From assembly GCF_001544355.1 (NCBI RefSeq), contig NZ_BCQI01000001.1, positions 62,001-126,000 of the forward strand: a DNA stretch of 64,000 nucleotides, read 5' to 3'. Within the stretch, counting starts at the first letter, position 1. Every line of letters starts with the position of its first letter. Positions 15,591-24,140 of this stretch are shown here, piece after piece. This stretch comes from Alicyclobacillus acidiphilus NBRC 100859 (GTDB lineage: Bacteria; Bacillota; Bacilli; Alicyclobacillales; Alicyclobacillaceae). The position numbers and the translations under genes are program-made. The notes under the pieces were generated by a model, which saw nothing but the letters and a program-made list of their open reading frames with translations, had not been told where the DNA came from and did no database searches.

Positions 15591-16880
15591 TCAACGGCCT
15601 GCGCGATAGCGCAGTTGATCGATGATCCCGCGCAGGGAACGGGCTCGAATGTCCGGTTCGTCAAATTTCATCGGTTTCGCGTTCGCTTCGAAAAACCATG
15701 GCTTGCCGTTGGGATCGATGCCAATATCCATGGACATCTCGCCAAGCTGCTTGCCAAACTCCGCATCGAGCGCTTCCGCCGCCCGGATTACAAACGACTC
15801 AAGATCAGCCAGGACTCGGGGCGCGTCGTTGCCGAATGCCTCGGACAGCACGGTGTCGGCGTTGGCAATGGTGCCTCCGTTCGGCACGTGCGTGGTGATT
15901 CGCCCTTTCCCGCTCACGCGCACGCCAACGCCAACCAGCGTCCACTCGTCTCGAACTTTCTGAAGAAGAACTCGAAAATCGCATGGCTGGCCCCGATAGA
16001 GGACGAGTGGGATCGCCTGCTGAACGACGTACTTGCCAAGGACGCGTTGCCGTGACACAATCTGCCACAGTTCAGCCCCCGAATGTGCCGCAAATCGCTC
16101 CGTCTTCCCATGCTTCAACACGGCGATCGTATACTCGGGATGTTCCGATCCGCCCCCCGCACGTTTGTCGACACGAATCATCCCGTGGCCGACGCTGCCG
16201 CCGGAAGGCTTCAAATACACACCCTCGTATCGTTCGCACATGCGAAGCAACGAATCCCGTTCGAGGCTGGTCAACGTCTCAGGTACGTTGGCGGACAGGC
16301 CGTGTCGGGAGACGATGCCGTACATGGCAGCCTTGCTGAAATAACTGGGATTGAACATCGGGATCGACAGACGCCTCACGAGATCGCGCGCGCGCAGCGA
16401 GCTCCCGTTGCGTTCGAGGGCCCGCGTGGGTATCCGATTGTACATCGCCTGTGGGCGCGGCATCGGCAAACGGATCCACTGTTTGTATCCCAGGCGGACA
16501 TAACCTTGCCAAATCCGATCCGTCGTGACATCGTCCGTCGAAACGACGTAGACAAGTGCGCCTTGTTTCCGCCCTTCCTCAATCACGTCGCGGAAATTGA
16601 GGCGCGCGCCGGCAAAACCATCTCGGCCCGAGCCAGCCAAGATGGCAAACACATCGCCCTCGATCCGCGCGGTTCCGAAGGCCGAGGAGAGGCTCGTCGG
16701 CGCGTGATAGAGCACTCCCGCCGGTCTCCGGCGCAAAATCGGAACAGCCAAATCCAAGTGTGAAAAGCGGGCGACCGTCATGCCTCTGTCGATACTCTGC
16801 GGAGCCACGGGCCGCACCGCCATGCGAATCTCGCCGTCTCGGCGATACCAGATTAGTTCAGCGTTCGAGAGGCTGTTCAA
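15591..16880 (-). CDS. YheC/YheD-family ATP-grasp protein (spore coat associated), copy 3
   Basis: A 429-residue protein with the YheC/YheD layout: a variable N-terminal domain, then an ATP-grasp fold with the central 'YLKPSGGSVGHGMIRV' lysine/glycine loop and the C-terminal metal-binding pattern 'GEMSMDIGIDPNG' ... 'WFFEANAKP' (E and N for Mg-ATP). These enzymes join a carboxylate to an amine at ATP cost; YheC and YheD are spore-coat-associated in Bacillus subtilis, but no substrate is established. It starts at TTG with AGAGG 9 nt upstream and is the last gene of a four-gene operon with two other ATP-grasp proteins and an amidoligase. Confidence 0.85.
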   Translation of the reverse strand: MNSLSNAELIWYRRDGEIRMAVRPVAPQSIDRGMTVARFSHLDLAVPILRRRPAGVLYHAPTSLSSAFGTARIEGDVFAILAGSGRDGFAGARLNFRDVIEEGRKQGALVYVVSTDDVTTDRIWQGYVRLGYKQWIRLPMPRPQAMYNRIPTRALERNGSSLRARDLVRRLSIPMFNPSYFSKAAMYGIVSRHGLSANVPETLTSLERDSLLRMCERYEGVYLKPSGGSVGHGMIRVDKRAGGGSEHPEYTIAVLKHGKTERFAAHSGAELWQIVSRQRVLGKYVVQQAIPLVLYRGQPCDFRVLLQKVRDEWTLVGVGVRVSGKGRITTHVPNGGTIANADTVLSEAFGNDAPRVLADLESFVIRAAEALDAEFGKQLGEMSMDIGIDPNGKPWFFEANAKPMKFDEPDIRARSLRGIIDQLRYRAGR

Positions 16881-16898
16881 CTTCTGAGACCTCTTTTC

Positions 16899-18368
16899 TC
16901 AATACGCGGCAACGCGCGTGCGCCTAGATTTGACTGCCTTGCGGACCACGGTGCGAGCAAGCGGAACATCCCACTCGACACGGACGTCTCGCGTCTCATC
17001 CCACGTTTCACCACGCTCGACCATGCCGAAGAGCGGTTCGACGTACTCCCGATATTGACTGTATGCAGGATGCATCCGAATCGCTTCTATGTTCCGCAGA
17101 ATGATCGGCCGAAGCGCGTGTAATTGGCCTTCGTAAAAGGCGTACTGCGTCGCTGGCGCATAGAGATCGAGAAGCGGCAAATCGCGATAATGGAGCGCAA
17201 TCATATGCGCCAGATGATAGGCGGCAATGGTCGCTGTCTGGCTGCAGACAAAACTGGACGGCGTTCGATACTCGAAACCGCCGTAGTCTTTTTGGCGAAC
17301 ATCGCCCAAATAACCGTATTTCGGCCTACGGCCTTGCGCGCGAACGCGGTCCTCCACCGCCATCAACGGCAGGGCCAAATAATGGTCCAAGGCCTTGACC
17401 AGTTTGCTCGAGAACGGGATGCCGGAGAAATGAATGTGGCCGCCCGTGCAATAGGGGCGAAACGGCATGCTGCCGGCTCGCCATTCGACGCCCTTCCGAT
17501 TGATTCTCTCGCTGGCTTCGCGCATCAACGCCCGCAAATTCAGGATGAGTCCATTCGGGTTTGTGTCAGGCTGCGGACGAAGTTCCATAAGAGGCAAGCG
17601 CCGGCCGTCGAAGTTGACGCTTCGGTCATCGCAGCCAATTCGCCCGCGCCTCGGAAAGTAGTTGCTTGCGAGCACCATCTTTCCTTGTGGATTGCGAAGC
17701 ATGATTTCCACGTCCGTTCCCAAGGTCACCGTCTGGCTGCTGCTGAGCCGAGCACGCTCCTCCCGCTCGACGAAGTTGGCGACCGCGGTGCGAAACAGTT
17801 CCAGCACTCGGCCCTCGAGCACCGGGGTCGCGCTGACGTCGAGCAGCTGCAAGAATCCTTTTTCCGACACGCCGACGCTGACGAGCCCAAAGTCCAAACC
17901 GAGCGCGTGCAGCGTGCGTGTGGCGAGATAAACTGCGCGGCGCGCTTGGTTGTCTTCCCTCGGATCGATCTCCTGAAAGGAAGCGTGGATCCGCGAAATG
18001 CGAGCCTGCGTCCAGTTCGCTCCCGAGTCGGATCGAAAGCATGCCAAGGGCAGGAGATCGAACATCGGTATCCGATATTGCCGGCTGAACGACGACGGCA
18101 TCCCGGACTTTGTCACTCGCGGCGCGACGCGCACGCCGATCCGGCGAAGGAACCTGGCCATCTGCGCACGCGAAGCCACCCGCGCGATGGCCTCCTTCGT
18201 GTTGATCACCGTGCCTTGCGGCGGATCGCTTTCGTCTGCGGCGCCCCACCGAAACAGCACATCGCGATCTGTCACACGGTTGCTCGCAACATACCGGGCG
18301 AGTTTAGGCACGCCGGACAACAGTCGTTTCGCGGAGGGTTGATTCTTATATAGAAGATAGAATGCCAT
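16899..18368 (-). CDS. Putative amidoligase with degenerate ATP-grasp-like N-terminal half
   Basis: A 489-residue, apparently two-part protein. Residues 1-200 read like a worn ATP-grasp domain: 'NTKEAIARVASRAQMARFLRRIGV' resembles the pre-ATP-grasp turn, and 'LGLDFGLVSVG' ... 'QLLDVSATP' occupies the metal-site position but has Asp and Ser instead of the usual Glu and Asn. Residues 215-430 resemble the COOH-NH2 ligase (glutamate-cysteine-ligase-like) fold: 'GTDVEIML' (217-224), 'MELRPQP' (261-267) and 'GGHIHFSG' (309-316), all typical metal/substrate motifs. It probably forms amide bonds on a peptide. It lies between ATP-grasp genes in the cotE-linked cluster. GGGGGAG precedes the ATG. Confidence 0.75.
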   Translation of the reverse strand: MAFYLLYKNQPSAKRLLSGVPKLARYVASNRVTDRDVLFRWGAADESDPPQGTVINTKEAIARVASRAQMARFLRRIGVRVAPRVTKSGMPSSFSRQYRIPMFDLLPLACFRSDSGANWTQARISRIHASFQEIDPREDNQARRAVYLATRTLHALGLDFGLVSVGVSEKGFLQLLDVSATPVLEGRVLELFRTAVANFVEREERARLSSSQTVTLGTDVEIMLRNPQGKMVLASNYFPRRGRIGCDDRSVNFDGRRLPLMELRPQPDTNPNGLILNLRALMREASERINRKGVEWRAGSMPFRPYCTGGHIHFSGIPFSSKLVKALDHYLALPLMAVEDRVRAQGRRPKYGYLGDVRQKDYGGFEYRTPSSFVCSQTATIAAYHLAHMIALHYRDLPLLDLYAPATQYAFYEGQLHALRPIILRNIEAIRMHPAYSQYREYVEPLFGMVERGETWDETRDVRVEWDVPLARTVVRKAVKSRRTRVAAY

Positions 18369-18407
18369 CCTCTACTCCCCCTTTATCTTCGCATGACTTC
18401 CACTAAC

Positions 18408-19787
18408 CTACCGTTTCGCCAGATAGATGGCATAGCTGATGGGCCGTTCAAACGACAAGTCGACAAGGTCTTGCCGTCCGCTCTTCGTCGACGGCGCTTT
18501 GCGAGGTTTGGAGTTCACCTCAATGACCCAGACCTTTCCGGTTTCATCCAAGCCCAAATCGATGCCCATTTCGCCAAACTTGCGGCCCGACGCTTCTTCC
18601 ATCGCTTCCACGATCCGCTTGGACAACCTGCGAATTTGCGCTTTCGCCCGATTCCGTTGTTGCGCGCTGGGAAAACATTCGGCGAGCGCTTTGTCGACCG
18701 ACATCGCGTCGCCGCCTGTCGCAAGATTCGACGTAAATTCCCCAGATTTCGCAACGCGGGCAAACATTTTGGTCCGCTTCCACTCGCCCGTCCCGTCTCG
18801 TTGCATCAGGATGCGAATATCGAGTGGGCGGTTCTGGTATGTCGCAAGCGTAAGACCCTCTTGCCAGATATACGGCCGTCGCTTCAAACGCGTGCGGAAC
18901 GACTCGACGACTTCTCGCGTCGAATTGCCTTTGCCGCGCGTCACGCTGGTCGCGTTGTGTTTGATCTCGTACGTCAGACTGCCGTCGCGATGTCTGACGA
19001 TGCGAATGATCCCGAGTCCGAGACTGCCGTGAAGCGGTTTGAGAAATGTGATGGGATGGCGGTTGATAAAGGCGACTGCCTCCTGCACCGATTTGTGCCG
19101 AATGGTTTGCGGAATATGGCGGCGCAGTTCGGTATCTTCTCGGAGCCATTCGTAGACCTGCCATTTGTCAAAGAAGCCATCGTTAAAAAACTTGTCGCCG
19201 TACTCGCGCGAAATCGCGGATCGCTTGTCTCGCATGCTGGGATCACGTTCAAGCTTTCGGGAGACGAGTTGGTCGTAAATCACGTCAGGCATCGGGAACG
19301 TTCGTCTGAACCACTTCCCGTCGTACAAGGTGTATCCCCTGATGAGTCGCTGTCTCAAGTCGACCGCTGACAGACTGAAGACGAAACAGCGCGCCCCTTG
19401 TTCGTCGGCAAATTGAATCATCTTCCGAATGCCTTCCAATTGCGATGTCTGGCGCAACGTACCCTTTTCCTTGTCCCAACGCGGATTCGCCAAGATGCCG
19501 ATGAGCGGACCGAACCGGATCTCTTGGTCGGAGATTTGCACCACATTGGGCCAGGGCAACTCCGCTAGTCTCAACTGAACGGCGACAGGTCGACTGATTG
19601 CGACAGTACCCTCCGGCAAAAACGGATCGACGACCAATTTGACATCCTTTCGCCGCTCTCCGTGCACGCATGCGACGAAAGGCCGCTGCCAAAGTGGTCG
19701 ACCGCGGCCAAATGTAGGGTACACGCGAATTGTGGCCTCCTGTCCGTCGAATGTCGCCACTCGCAGTCTCATCTGTTCACCGCTCAT
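18408..19787 (-). CDS. YheC/YheD-family ATP-grasp protein, copy 2
   Basis: A 459-residue protein of the YheC/YheD family. It has an N-terminal beta-rich domain, a middle 'FLKPLHGSLGLGIIRI' ATP-binding loop (the Gly-rich loop of ATP-grasp enzymes) and the C-terminal 'EMGIDLGLDETGKVWVIEVNSKP' metal-binding segment (split: EMGIDLGLD, then VIEVNSKP). The start ATG 19787 has GGAG 8 nt upstream and follows the previous gene's stop with almost no gap. It is distinct in sequence from its two neighbours, suggesting an old duplication with divided roles rather than a recent repeat. Confidence 0.85.
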   Translation of the reverse strand: MSGEQMRLRVATFDGQEATIRVYPTFGRGRPLWQRPFVACVHGERRKDVKLVVDPFLPEGTVAISRPVAVQLRLAELPWPNVVQISDQEIRFGPLIGILANPRWDKEKGTLRQTSQLEGIRKMIQFADEQGARCFVFSLSAVDLRQRLIRGYTLYDGKWFRRTFPMPDVIYDQLVSRKLERDPSMRDKRSAISREYGDKFFNDGFFDKWQVYEWLREDTELRRHIPQTIRHKSVQEAVAFINRHPITFLKPLHGSLGLGIIRIVRHRDGSLTYEIKHNATSVTRGKGNSTREVVESFRTRLKRRPYIWQEGLTLATYQNRPLDIRILMQRDGTGEWKRTKMFARVAKSGEFTSNLATGGDAMSVDKALAECFPSAQQRNRAKAQIRRLSKRIVEAMEEASGRKFGEMGIDLGLDETGKVWVIEVNSKPRKAPSTKSGRQDLVDLSFERPISYAIYLAKR

Positions 19788-19789
19788 AG

Positions 19790-20938
19790 TCAGCGCTCCT
19801 TTCCCGAACGTCCCCGCGAGGGGGCCGTGGCCCTGATAACATATTCAAGGATCGCTTCAAGTGACAGACGATGCAGGCTGGAGTCCACGTTTCGCAGCAT
19901 GCGTCGGCCTGGTGTTGGATTCATTTCAAAGATGTAGATGTCCCCATTCTCCGTGAGCGCGAGATCGATCCCGACTTCGGCAAACGGGCCGTACGCCTTG
20001 GCCAGCGTTTGGACCACCCGCATCGCGACCTGATCCAATCGGCGGACGGTCTGGTCGCGTTGGCTCTTGCCGACGATATCCTCGATCATCTCCTCCGCCT
20101 CGACGGCGCGCCCGCCGGTGTGAATGTTGGTCGTGATCGACTGCGGACGCCCCAAGCGAGCGATTCTCGCCACGACCTGAGGTTTGTCGCTCCCGCCCAT
20201 CAGCCACCGAAAATCGTACGGCGATCCGTCGCGCTTCGGCAGACAAACCGTGTCCTGGACGATGGCCCGGCGGAGTTTCGTCTCCTTCCAGAAAGCCAGA
20301 CAATCTGCCAGCGTGGGGATGGCCCTTTCTTCAATCCGCGTGTCCGGTTGAAACACGTTGCTTGTCTGATCGTGCTTGCGCGGCACGATTCGCCTTTCCC
20401 ACGATGCGAGCAGGGCGGCGCCGTCCCTCCTCAATCGGTAGATCGACACGCCCCGAGATCCGCCGAGCGGCTTGATGTAGACGTCAGAACGCGATTGCAA
20501 GGTGTTGAATAGTTCACGTCCGCTGCTGCACAGGGACGTTCGCGGAAGATGCCCGCGCAGTTGTGGCACTCGTGCAAGCAGTTTGTAGAACGTCCACTTG
20601 TTGCTGGCGATGCGAGGGAGTGTGTGGAGCTTGCCGATTGCCTTCAACTGATTGAGTTCTCTTGTCGCCAGGGCCGCTGTCGCCTTGCTGAACGAACTCG
20701 ATCTCCTCAGCACGATATCTGGCACCACCGCGCGTTCGCGCACCCACGTCCGCCGTTCTGGGTTGTAGCGGAGACCTTGGTTTGTCCCATAATCGCCTGG
20801 GGTGAGGACAATCACGCGGACCCCCATCTCGTCTCCATATGTACTCATTTCCTCAAACATACGGGTTTGTTCCCCAAACGGACGGTCTCCACGCTGGACG
20901 CCTTCGATGTACAGCCCCAACACGGGTTTACCTTCCAT
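19790..20938 (-). CDS. YheC/YheD-family ATP-grasp protein, copy 1
   Basis: A 382-residue YheC/YheD-type protein and first gene of the cluster. The N-terminal part begins 'GLYIEGVQRG' and the pre-ATP-grasp turn is 'LPRIASNKWTFYKLLA'. The glycine-rich loop is 'YIKPLGGSRGVSIYRL', and the metal-binding end is 'EVGIDLALTENG' ... 'IFEMNPTPG'. All expected ATP and Mg ligands appear present, so it should be active. I chose ATG 20938 (GAGGGGAGCG upstream); an in-frame ATG at 21046 would extend it through the cotE terminator. The following ATP-grasp and amidoligase genes are closely spaced and likely co-transcribed, probably during sporulation. Confidence 0.85.
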   Translation of the reverse strand: MEGKPVLGLYIEGVQRGDRPFGEQTRMFEEMSTYGDEMGVRVIVLTPGDYGTNQGLRYNPERRTWVRERAVVPDIVLRRSSSFSKATAALATRELNQLKAIGKLHTLPRIASNKWTFYKLLARVPQLRGHLPRTSLCSSGRELFNTLQSRSDVYIKPLGGSRGVSIYRLRRDGAALLASWERRIVPRKHDQTSNVFQPDTRIEERAIPTLADCLAFWKETKLRRAIVQDTVCLPKRDGSPYDFRWLMGGSDKPQVVARIARLGRPQSITTNIHTGGRAVEAEEMIEDIVGKSQRDQTVRRLDQVAMRVVQTLAKAYGPFAEVGIDLALTENGDIYIFEMNPTPGRRMLRNVDSSLHRLSLEAILEYVIRATAPSRGRSGKER

Positions 20939-21015
20939 CGCTCTCGCTCCCCTCTCAACAGCCCCTCGACAGCAGCGCAGAGAGATACCACTGTCGGATT
21001 GCGCCTGATGAAACG

Positions 21016-21038
21016 AAAATGGGGCGACACATCGCCCC
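21016..21038 (-). terminator. Terminator of cotE
   Basis: Perfect 7-bp stem GGGGCGA/TCGCCCC with a TGTG loop, followed on the minus strand by ATTTTCGTTT, 20 nt after the cotE stop. Confidence 0.75.
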
Positions 21039-21058
21039 AAGTTCATTCCGAACCGAAG

Positions 21059-21595
21059 TCAGTCTTCGATCTCGACTTCTTCCAGCACACTCTCTTCCTC
21101 GAAGAAGTCCTCGTCTTTCTTCTCGACCATCTCGCAGGTCAACACACAGAGCTTCGTCGTGCCGATAATCTCGACACCAAGCTCCTTCTCGACTCGAACC
21201 AAAACTTCCGAGCCATTGCCAGTCAGCGTCGCGTCGAGGCAATTCGGGCTTTGCAGAACGCTGACCCGAACTTCCCGAGAATCGCGGATGCATTCGGGAT
21301 CGACATCGCGAAGCGCGATTTGCTCCACATAGGATACGGTCTCCTTGGCAACTGCCGTGTCGGAGTTGTTGTTGTAGGAGTACCATACGTTGACGTCAAA
21401 ACGACCGCGAACTTCGACGTAATCGCCAACTAGTTCCGCTTCATACACATGGTTCATGACCCAGCAACCGCCAATCGTGCTTGGTCGATGGGTGGGGCGT
21501 ACTGTGTACGTCGTTTGAGCGTATTTATTGCCCCGGCCACAGACCGCATTCGCCATGATCTCGCGGTAGTTCAGGTCTTTACTTGAAAGCACCAT
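21059..21595 (-). CDS. cotE: Outer spore coat morphogenetic protein CotE
   Basis: A 178-residue CotE, the protein that organises the outer spore coat. Family features are clear: the N-terminal 'YREIMANAVCGRGNKYAQT' (split at CGRG), the central beta-rich 'YEAELVGDYVEVRGRFDVNVWYS' segment and the acidic C-terminal tail rich in Glu and Asp ('EKKDEDFFEEESVLEEVEIED', with all charges at the end). ATG 21595 has AGGAGG 7 nt upstream. In Bacillus subtilis cotE follows ricA; here it lies beyond the ATP-grasp cluster, which has been inserted between them. That placement is the main reason to suspect that the cluster acts on the spore surface. Confidence 0.95.
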   Translation of the reverse strand: MVLSSKDLNYREIMANAVCGRGNKYAQTTYTVRPTHRPSTIGGCWVMNHVYEAELVGDYVEVRGRFDVNVWYSYNNNSDTAVAKETVSYVEQIALRDVDPECIRDSREVRVSVLQSPNCLDATLTGNGSEVLVRVEKELGVEIIGTTKLCVLTCEMVEKKDEDFFEEESVLEEVEIED

Positions 21596-21830
21596 GCGGC
21601 AACCTCCTCTGTGAGTCCCCGGGCGGGTAGGCGTGACTCGCGCCCGAGCGTGATGGTCTATCGGTATGCGGGGCGAGTAGGGGTGGTGAATGCCGTGCCA
21701 ACGATCATTGGTGCGTGCCTTCGCCCATTCGCAACCACAGCACATCGTATGCGTTTGCCCATAAACGTGCGCCTTGCGGGCATTTCGCCCACGAAAAATG
21801 GGCGCACTTCCGGCGGGAGGCCACGCGGAT

Positions 21831-21879
21831 CAAAATTGGGCTGTCCAGGAGGCACCTCATGCCTCAGGGACAGCCCAAT
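21831..21879 (-). terminator. Terminator after the dipeptidase gene
   Basis: A perfect 12-bp stem (ATTGGGCTGTCC and complement) with a nested smaller hairpin, then TTTT on the minus strand. It separates the dipeptidase from cotE, which must have its own promoter. Confidence 0.8.
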
Positions 21880-21897
21880 TGTCGTGCGTGGTGAGAG

Positions 21898-22842
21898 TTA
21901 CAGCGGAAGTTGGCGGTTGAGGAAAGACTCGAAGTTGTCAAACAAAATGGCTCGTCCGAGATCGCTCCCGTACCGTTGCACCACACGTTCGGCGAATGCC
22001 GCGTAGTCGCTGCTCTTGGCGAGCCCCGGCAGCTCGTTGGTGGTACCGTCGAAGTCGGAACCGAACCCCACGTTTCGCACTCCGCCGAGTTCAATGACGT
22101 GATCGAGATGAGCGAAGATGTCGTCGATGGTCACCGAACCGTCCGCCACGAAACTTGGTTCAAAGGTAAGGCCGATCCAACCGTCTCGACGAATCAACTC
22201 TCGAATCACGTCGTCCGTCAGATTCCGCCGGTGATCGTGAATGGCACGGGCGTTTGCGTGAGAAGCCATCACCGGGCCATCCGTAAGCCGCAACACGTCC
22301 CTGACACCGCGATCGTGAAGATGCGCCAAATCGATCCACATCGAGAGATGCTGCATCTCCCGGATGACGGCGCGGCCAGCACGCGTCAGACCGCTGCCGC
22401 GCAATTCGCCGCAGCCATCGGCCAATTCATTGGCGTCGTTCCAGGTGAGTCCTACGCCGCGGACGCCAAGGTGATACAGAATTCGAAGAATTTCCACGCT
22501 TCCTCGAAGGCATCCGGCGCCTTCCAAAGACAGGATGGCAGCCATTTGGCCATGCTGTCTGGCCATTCGAAGGTCGTCCCGGGTTTGTACGGGGCGGACC
22601 GTGGGCACGGACGCAACTTGGTTGTAAAACGCGTCAATCTCGAGTAAAACATCGTGGAGTTGCGCGGACGCGTCGGCGTCCGGCATCACGAACAGTGCAA
22701 ATACTTGCGTGGCTACGCCACCGGCCGCAAGGGAAGGCAGATTTGCGGCCAATCGAGGATCATCAACGCCGAAGTGAATTTTAGGATTCAATAATTTCAT
22801 TAAAACGTCTACGTGCGCGTCTGCGACGAATAACTGGTCCAA
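21898..22842 (-). CDS. Membrane dipeptidase-like metallopeptidase (family M19)
   Basis: A 314-residue M19 (renal dipeptidase-like) zinc enzyme. Metal ligands expected for the family are visible: His and Asp in 'DAHVDVL' near the N terminus, the bridging Glu in 'LEGAGCL', and two later His residues ('SHANARAIHDHRR' region), with 'GFGSDFDG' near the end. It should hydrolyse dipeptides, possibly including D-amino-acid products from cell-wall or spore-cortex turnover. The TTG at 22842 has GGAG 8 nt upstream; the alternative ATG 22860 lacks a site. It follows spoVS on the same strand. Substrate is inferred from family only. Confidence 0.85.
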   Translation of the reverse strand: MDQLFVADAHVDVLMKLLNPKIHFGVDDPRLAANLPSLAAGGVATQVFALFVMPDADASAQLHDVLLEIDAFYNQVASVPTVRPVQTRDDLRMARQHGQMAAILSLEGAGCLRGSVEILRILYHLGVRGVGLTWNDANELADGCGELRGSGLTRAGRAVIREMQHLSMWIDLAHLHDRGVRDVLRLTDGPVMASHANARAIHDHRRNLTDDVIRELIRRDGWIGLTFEPSFVADGSVTIDDIFAHLDHVIELGGVRNVGFGSDFDGTTNELPGLAKSSDYAAFAERVVQRYGSDLGRAILFDNFESFLNRQLPL

Positions 22843-22884
22843 AGAAGCTTCTCCTTTCATTCGGAACGCGCATGGTCCGTGTGA

Positions 22885-23145
22885 TTATCTGGGCTCGACA
22901 AGCAGCCGAATGGCTGTGCGATCTTCACCATCGATTTGGATATCTGTAAATGCTGGTATACAAATTAAATCCACACCGCTTGGAGCGACGAACCCACGGG
23001 CAATGGCCACGGCCTTGACCGCCTGATTTAACGCGCCAGCCCCAATCGCCTGGATTTCAGCAGTACCCTGTTCCCGCAATACCCCTGCCAAAGCCCCCGC
23101 AACTGAGTTCGGATTTGACTTAGCCGAGACTTTTAACACATCCAC
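22885..23145 (-). CDS. spoVS: Stage V sporulation protein SpoVS
   Basis: An 86-residue protein matching SpoVS almost end to end ('VLKVSAKSNPNSVAGALAGV', 'GAGALNQAVKAVAIARGFVA', 'IPAFTDI'). It folds like the Alba nucleic-acid-binding family and affects septation and coat assembly. The start is GTG at 23145 with GGAGG 10 nt upstream. It lies directly downstream of ymdB, the same order (rny-ymdB-spoVS) as in Bacillus subtilis. Confidence 0.95.
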   Translation of the reverse strand: MDVLKVSAKSNPNSVAGALAGVLREQGTAEIQAIGAGALNQAVKAVAIARGFVAPSGVDLICIPAFTDIQIDGEDRTAIRLLVEPR

Positions 23146-23262
23146 TATGAAATGACCTCCTCTATCCCCCTTCGGCAGTAGGACACTATACGATATTCTT
23201 CGGTATTCCGTTTATGCCAAGCAGCTTGGAGAAAGTGGCGCAGCCGGCTCAGTGCCCGAAAG

Positions 23263-24054
23263 TTAGAAGCGCTGCTCCTGGCGGGGTTCGCACCGCCGGA
23301 TCGGCTGGATGTTCAACGCCTTACCCTCCGCGTTCAACTCAAACCAAACGGCGCAAAATTGGCGCGGGCCATCCGCCACTTCGAAACGCTGAGGCAAGTG
23401 GGTCCGCATACGCAAAATCACCTCTCTCCGGCGCATCCCAAGGATCCCATCGCGCGGGCCAACCATGCCCACATCCGTGATGTAGGCCGTGCCATTGGGC
23501 AGGATGTCCTCATCGGCAGTCGGCACGTGGGTATGCGTTCCAATGACCGCCGAAACGCGTCCGTCGAAGTCCCATGCCAGGGCCAGTTTCTCCGACGTCG
23601 TTTCCGCGTGCATGTCGACAATGACGTGTTTGATTTGCGCATGGTCGGCCAAAATGCGTTCCAACGTCGCGAATGGACAGTCCAGTTGACTGAGAAACGT
23701 GCGTCCCATCAGACTGACGATGAGCACGTCCACTCCATTCACTTTGCATACGGTATATCCACGTCCCGGAGTACCAGCCGGATAATTGGCCGGTCTGACA
23801 ATCCGAGCGTCATCGTCGATAAAATCAAAAATCTGGCGTTGATCCCAAGTGTGATTCCCCATCGTGACAATTTCGATCCCGGCGTCGTACAACTCCTCCG
23901 CCGACTTCAGCGACAACCCGCGCCCTTTGGTCGCATTCTCCGCATTGGCAATCACCAAATCGGGTCGAAGCTCGTCGATGATGGATGACAACGTCTGAGC
24001 GGCGTACCTGCGCCCTGGTTCGCCCACGATATCCCCCAAGAACAAAACTTTCAC
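23263..24054 (-). CDS. ymdB: YmdB-type metallophosphoesterase
   Basis: A 263-residue calcineurin-like phosphodiesterase. Metal-site motifs occur in order: 'FLGDIVGEPGR' (start), 'NAENATKG', 'GNHTWD', 'DMHAE' and 'GTHTHVPTADE'. In Bacillus subtilis the enzyme hydrolyses 2',3'-cyclic nucleotides and influences biofilm formation and motility. GTG 24054 is chosen because GGAGG is 7 nt upstream and family members start at the same place; the frame stays open to 24126. It follows rny, from which it is separated by a terminator hairpin. Confidence 0.93.
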   Translation of the reverse strand: MKVLFLGDIVGEPGRRYAAQTLSSIIDELRPDLVIANAENATKGRGLSLKSAEELYDAGIEIVTMGNHTWDQRQIFDFIDDDARIVRPANYPAGTPGRGYTVCKVNGVDVLIVSLMGRTFLSQLDCPFATLERILADHAQIKHVIVDMHAETTSEKLALAWDFDGRVSAVIGTHTHVPTADEDILPNGTAYITDVGMVGPRDGILGMRRREVILRMRTHLPQRFEVADGPRQFCAVWFELNAEGKALNIQPIRRCEPRQEQRF

Positions 24055-24106
24055 ACATCCACCTCCTGCGTTCCAATCAGCCTTCACGCAACCTTCACGC
24101 CATGGA

Positions 24107-24140
24107 AGAAAAATAGAGTAGCCCATTTGGCTACTCTATT
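24107..24140 (-). terminator. Terminator overlapping the rny stop codon
   Basis: A perfect 12-bp stem AATAGAGTAGCC/GGCTACTCTATT with a short loop, followed by TTTTTC on the minus strand. The 5' arm includes the last codons and stop of rny. It should cut down readthrough into ymdB. Confidence 0.85.
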
